From NCBI RefSeq assembly GCF_018780385.1, contig NZ_JADMJO010000035.1, positions 1 through 64,000 of the forward strand: DNA of 64,000 nt, in the 5' to 3' direction. Made by a program: the position numbers and the translations under genes. Of the stretch, positions 61,397 to 64,000 are shown one piece after another. The notes beneath the pieces were generated by a model. The model had not been told where the DNA came from and did not search any database. It saw nothing but the letters and a program-made list of their open reading frames with translations. The stretch is from Hydrogenophaga sp. Lineage in GTDB: Bacteria > Pseudomonadota > Gammaproteobacteria > Burkholderiales > Burkholderiaceae_C. The first letter of the stretch is position 1; every line of letters begins with the position of its first letter.

Positions 61397-63096
61397 GGGC
61401 GCCCCCCCGGCTGTGGAACGCCCAGGCGATCGGCGTTGGTGGGCGTGGGCAAAGGCCGTGAGGTCATCACGGCGTCGATGTAGAGGCGGGGCTGGTAGAG
61501 CGCGGCTGCCGTGGCGCTGGTGTAGCGCATCACCGCTTCGGCGCGCACGGTGAACACCACGCACAGCGCGATCAGCAAGGCAATCGGCAGGTACTCCACG
61601 ACGCGCAGCACCGGGGCCGGGCGATCCACCGGCGCCCAGAAGAACCGGATGCCGGTGCGCGACAACGCCAGAAGCGCCAACAGACCCGAGACGATGATGC
61701 AGGCCATGAGCAACCAGCTCACGGGCGCCACGGCTGCGCCCGGCGCGTCCAGCAAGGCGGAGAGCATGGCGAACTTGCCGATGAAACCTGAGAACGGCGG
61801 CAGACCCGCCAGCAAGAGCGTGCAGACGATGAAAGCCAGACCGAGCAGCGCGGTGGACGCGGGAATGGCGCGCCCGACCAGCGGCACTTCGTCCTCGTCC
61901 AGGTTGGCGCCGCGTGGGAGCTCCAGCTCGGCCATGGAGAACGGCAGGTGGTCTTCTTCGTCTTCGGGCGCCTGCTGGCGTGCCGGATCGGACTGGCGCG
62001 AGCGGTCCATGAGTTCGGTCAGCAGAAAAAACGCCGCCACCGCGAAGGTGGACACCGGCAGGTAATACAGCGCACCGGCCGTGACCTCGGGCCGGGCCAG
62101 CCCCAGCACCGCCATGAGCGTGCCCGAGGAGATGATGACCGCGAAGCCCGCCATGCGCGCCGGTCGTTGCGCGGACATCATGCCGATGGCGCCCATGGTC
62201 AGCGTGGCCAGGCCGCCCCACAGCAACCATTGGCTACCGAAGCCGGCGGACTCACCCGCATCATCTGAAAACAGCAGCGTCGACAGCCGCAGCAGCACAT
62301 AGATGCCGACCTTGGTGAGCAAGGCAAACACAGCAGCCGACGGCGCGCTGGCGCTCGCGTACGCCGGCACCAGCCAGAAGTTCATCGGCCACATCGCCGC
62401 CTTGGCGAGAAAGGCCACTGCCAGGATGGCGCATCCCGCGTGCAGCAAGGCCCGGTCGGCGCTGGGCACCTCGGGGATGCGCGCGGCGAGGTCGGCCATG
62501 TTGAGCGTGCCCGACACGCCGTAAATCAAGGCGGCACCCACGAGGAACAACGAGGATGCGGCGAGGTTGATGGCGATGTAGTGCAGACCGGCCTTCACGC
62601 GAGCCGGCCCGGAGCCGTGCAGCAGCAGACCGTAGGAAGCGGCGAGCATGACCTCGAAGAACACGAACAGGTTGAAGAGATCGCCCGTGAGGAAAGCACC
62701 GTTGAGACCCATGATCTGGATCTGGAACAGCGGGTGGAAATGCGCACCCGCCCGGTGCCAGCGCGCCAGCGAGAACAGCAAGGCCATCAGGGCCACCAGC
62801 GCCGTCATCACCAGCATCAGGGCCGAGAGCCGGTCCAGCACGAGCACGATGCCGTAAGGCACATCCCAGTTGGACGGCAGGTAGATGCCGAAGGCGTCGG
62901 GCTCGTCGCCAGCCTTGACCCAGAAGACCAGCAGCACCGCCACACAGAGATTGGCGGCGGTGGCCAGCAGGCCCAGCGTGGCCTTGGTGCGGTGCCGACG
63001 TTCGCTCACGAACATGAGCAGACAGGCCGCCAGCAGCGGCAACAGGATGGGAGCCACCATCAGGTGCGGCATCAGGGCCTGGGCCAAAGCCGTCAT
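61393..63096 (-). CDS. mrpD: Mrp cation/proton antiporter subunit D
   Basis: A 567-aa polytopic protein with ATG 63096, overlapping subunit C by 4 nt. It is the NuoN/NuoM-like proton-translocating subunit: LFVFFEVMLAASYGLLLHGS with its conserved Glu, AKAAMWPMNFWLVPAYASAS with key Lys, SAAVFALLTKVGIYVLLRLS, and AGLPPFSGFIGKFAMLSAL with its Lys. A loop rich in acidic residues (RQQAPEDEEDHLPFSMAELE) interrupts the later helices. It should drive sodium or potassium export against protons together with subunit A. Confidence 0.93.
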   Translation of the reverse strand: MTALAQALMPHLMVAPILLPLLAACLLMFVSERRHRTKATLGLLATAANLCVAVLLVFWVKAGDEPDAFGIYLPSNWDVPYGIVLVLDRLSALMLVMTALVALMALLFSLARWHRAGAHFHPLFQIQIMGLNGAFLTGDLFNLFVFFEVMLAASYGLLLHGSGPARVKAGLHYIAINLAASSLFLVGAALIYGVSGTLNMADLAARIPEVPSADRALLHAGCAILAVAFLAKAAMWPMNFWLVPAYASASAPSAAVFALLTKVGIYVLLRLSTLLFSDDAGESAGFGSQWLLWGGLATLTMGAIGMMSAQRPARMAGFAVIISSGTLMAVLGLARPEVTAGALYYLPVSTFAVAAFFLLTELMDRSRQSDPARQQAPEDEEDHLPFSMAELELPRGANLDEDEVPLVGRAIPASTALLGLAFIVCTLLLAGLPPFSGFIGKFAMLSALLDAPGAAVAPVSWLLMACIIVSGLLALLALSRTGIRFFWAPVDRPAPVLRVVEYLPIALLIALCVVFTVRAEAVMRYTSATAAALYQPRLYIDAVMTSRPLPTPTNADRLGVPQPGGRP

Positions 63097-63449
63097 TCGC
63101 CATCCTCCCGAGCCTTCTCGTGTCCGTCCACATGGTCATTGCCGGAGAAACCCCGCTGGGCCAGCAACACCACGAGGAACAGCGCGGTCATGGCAAAGCC
63201 GATCACGATGGCGGTGAGCACGAGGGCCTGCGGCATGGGGTCGTCGTAGAACTCGAATGTGGGCGGAAAACCAGCCACGAGGATCGGCTCGCTGTCGACC
63301 GAGAGCCGCCCCATGCTGAAGATGAACAGGTTCACGCCGTAGCCCAGCAGCGCCAGGCCCATGATCACCTGGAAGGTACGCGGGCGCAGCATGAGCCACA
63401 CGCCGCAGGTGGTGAGCACACCGATGGCCAGAGCCAGCACGATTTCCAT
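63093..63449 (-). CDS. mrpC: Mrp cation/proton antiporter subunit C
   Basis: A 118-aa, NuoK-like protein with ATG 63449, overlapping the A/B gene stop as TGATG. Three helices are visible (EIVLALAIGVLTTCGVWLML, VIMGLALLGYGVNLFIFSMG, LVLTAIVIGFAMTALFLVVL). The phrase PMPQALVLTAIVIGFA is the MnhC/PhaC hallmark. The C-terminal tail is short and charged. The size fits the family. Confidence 0.93.
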   Translation of the reverse strand: MEIVLALAIGVLTTCGVWLMLRPRTFQVIMGLALLGYGVNLFIFSMGRLSVDSEPILVAGFPPTFEFYDDPMPQALVLTAIVIGFAMTALFLVVLLAQRGFSGNDHVDGHEKAREDGE

Positions 63450-64000
63450 CAGAGGTCTCCCTGGGTTTGTCCGCCAGCACCCCGGGCATCGGTGCTCACG
63501 CGGCGGTGGCCGCGCACCGACTGGTGGCCCAGCGCCGTGAGGATGAGCAGCGTGGCGCCCACCACCAGGGTGAACACGCCGATGTCATAGAAGAGCGCAC
63601 TGGCCACGTGGATCTCGCCCAGCAGCGGGAGGTCGAGGTGGGCGGTGTGTGTGGTGAGGAAGGGGTAGCCAAAGAACAGCGACCCCAAGCCCGTGAAGGT
63701 GGCCAGCAGCAGGCCTGTTGCGATCCAGCGCACGGGCCGCAGCCTGATGTTGGCTTCGACCCACTGCGTGCCCGAAACGATGTACTGCAGGATGAACGCG
63801 GTCGAGAGCACCAGCCCGGCCACGAAGCCACCCCCCGGCTCGTTGTGCCCGCGCATGAAAAGGTACACACCGATGACAGCTGCGATGGGCAGGATCAGAC
63901 GCACCAGCACCGCGGGCACCAAGAGGTAGCCGCGTGCGGTGTCGGCGGTGGTCTGCGCATTCACGAGATCGGTCATCAGGTCGGTGGGCAGGGCACGCTG
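63449..64000 (-). CDS. mrpA: Mrp antiporter subunit A/B fusion, C-terminal MnhB part (partial)
   Basis: The frame is open to the right edge; an internal ATG at 63976 is only the first visible Met. The 183 visible residues have the MnhB domain: LVPAVLVRLILPIAAVIGVY, LFMRGHNEPGGGFVAGLVLS, FILQYIVSGTQWVEANIRLR and HLDLPLLGEIHVASALFYDI. In group 2 (Pha-type) operons MnhB is fused to the C-terminus of the large subunit A, and the in-frame sequence upstream of the Met (ALPTDL) suggests the same here. A free-standing mrpB starting at 63976 is the alternative. The gene leads the C-G genes downstream. Confidence 0.8.
   Translation of the reverse strand, partial: QRALPTDLMTDLVNAQTTADTARGYLLVPAVLVRLILPIAAVIGVYLFMRGHNEPGGGFVAGLVLSTAFILQYIVSGTQWVEANIRLRPVRWIATGLLLATFTGLGSLFFGYPFLTTHTAHLDLPLLGEIHVASALFYDIGVFTLVVGATLLILTALGHQSVRGHRRVSTDARGAGGQTQGDL

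Noticed and set aside
63449-63976. Stand-alone mrpB gene
   Set aside because: The frame stays open through the window edge, and fused A/B subunits are usual in operons ordered AB-C-D-E-F-G, so I annotate a partial fusion instead.

Overview
High-GC (roughly two-thirds G+C) bacterial chromosome. Gene content suggests a betaproteobacterium of the Burkholderiales, probably Comamonadaceae (Hydrogenophaga-like). This is inferred from the expanded Bug/TctC receptors, the kynA type, the CHASE2 cyclase/FecR pair, the long AcnA and the fused-AB type Mrp operon. No tRNA, rRNA, CRISPR array, transposase or integrase was seen.

Region 1 (3-218) is the last 71 codons of kynA (tryptophan 2,3-dioxygenase) on the plus strand.

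Region 2 (228-30764) is one minus-strand operon of 20 genes, joined by 1-4 nt stop/start overlaps or gaps under 50 nt. It encodes an extracellular-type contractile injection system (eCIS, related to the Afp/PVC phage-tail-like particles). In transcription order the genes are: DUF4255 cap/terminator, an unknown protein, sheath, tube, second divergent sheath, second tube, Afp7-like protein, a 56-aa protein, gp27-like hub, separate gp5/gpV-like spike, an unknown protein with a C-terminal hydrophobic anchor, gp25, a gp6/gpJ-like baseplate protein, a gpI-like baseplate protein with a long N-terminal extension, three proteins sharing a related N-terminal module (313, 737 and 1611 aa), a tape-measure-like protein, an AAA+ ATPase and a 1109-aa candidate cargo/toxin. 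No PAAR tip and no DUF4157 protein were seen.

Region 3 (30994-39286) is a catabolic operon on the minus strand: FAH-family hydrolase, HyuA, HyuB, a 122-aa CxC protein, a CobW-family metallochaperone GTPase and a Bug solute receptor. A divergent LysR regulator sits upstream with a palindrome between them.

Region 4 (39296-47221) holds a second Bug receptor and a flavin monooxygenase that look like parts of one former operon. Between them lies a 5.6-kb signalling block: FecR-domain protein, CHASE2-class III nucleotide cyclase, cyclic-nucleotide-binding patatin lipase and OmpA lipoprotein. The block is flanked by a direct repeat of about 122 bp derived from the 3' end of the monooxygenase gene.

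Region 5 (47256-54363) has a VWA/DUF58/MoxR set, a membrane-anchored trypsin-like protease and aconitase AcnA.

Region 6 (54598-58860) is an envelope cluster: ice-binding-like lipoprotein (DUF3494), two OmpA proteins with nearly identical 3' halves, a DUF3309 peptide and a collagen-like lipoprotein.

Region 7 (58876-64000) has a small membrane protein, an XRE regulator and a Mrp-type cation/proton antiporter operon (B-domain part of A/B, then C, D, E, F, G), cut by the window edge.
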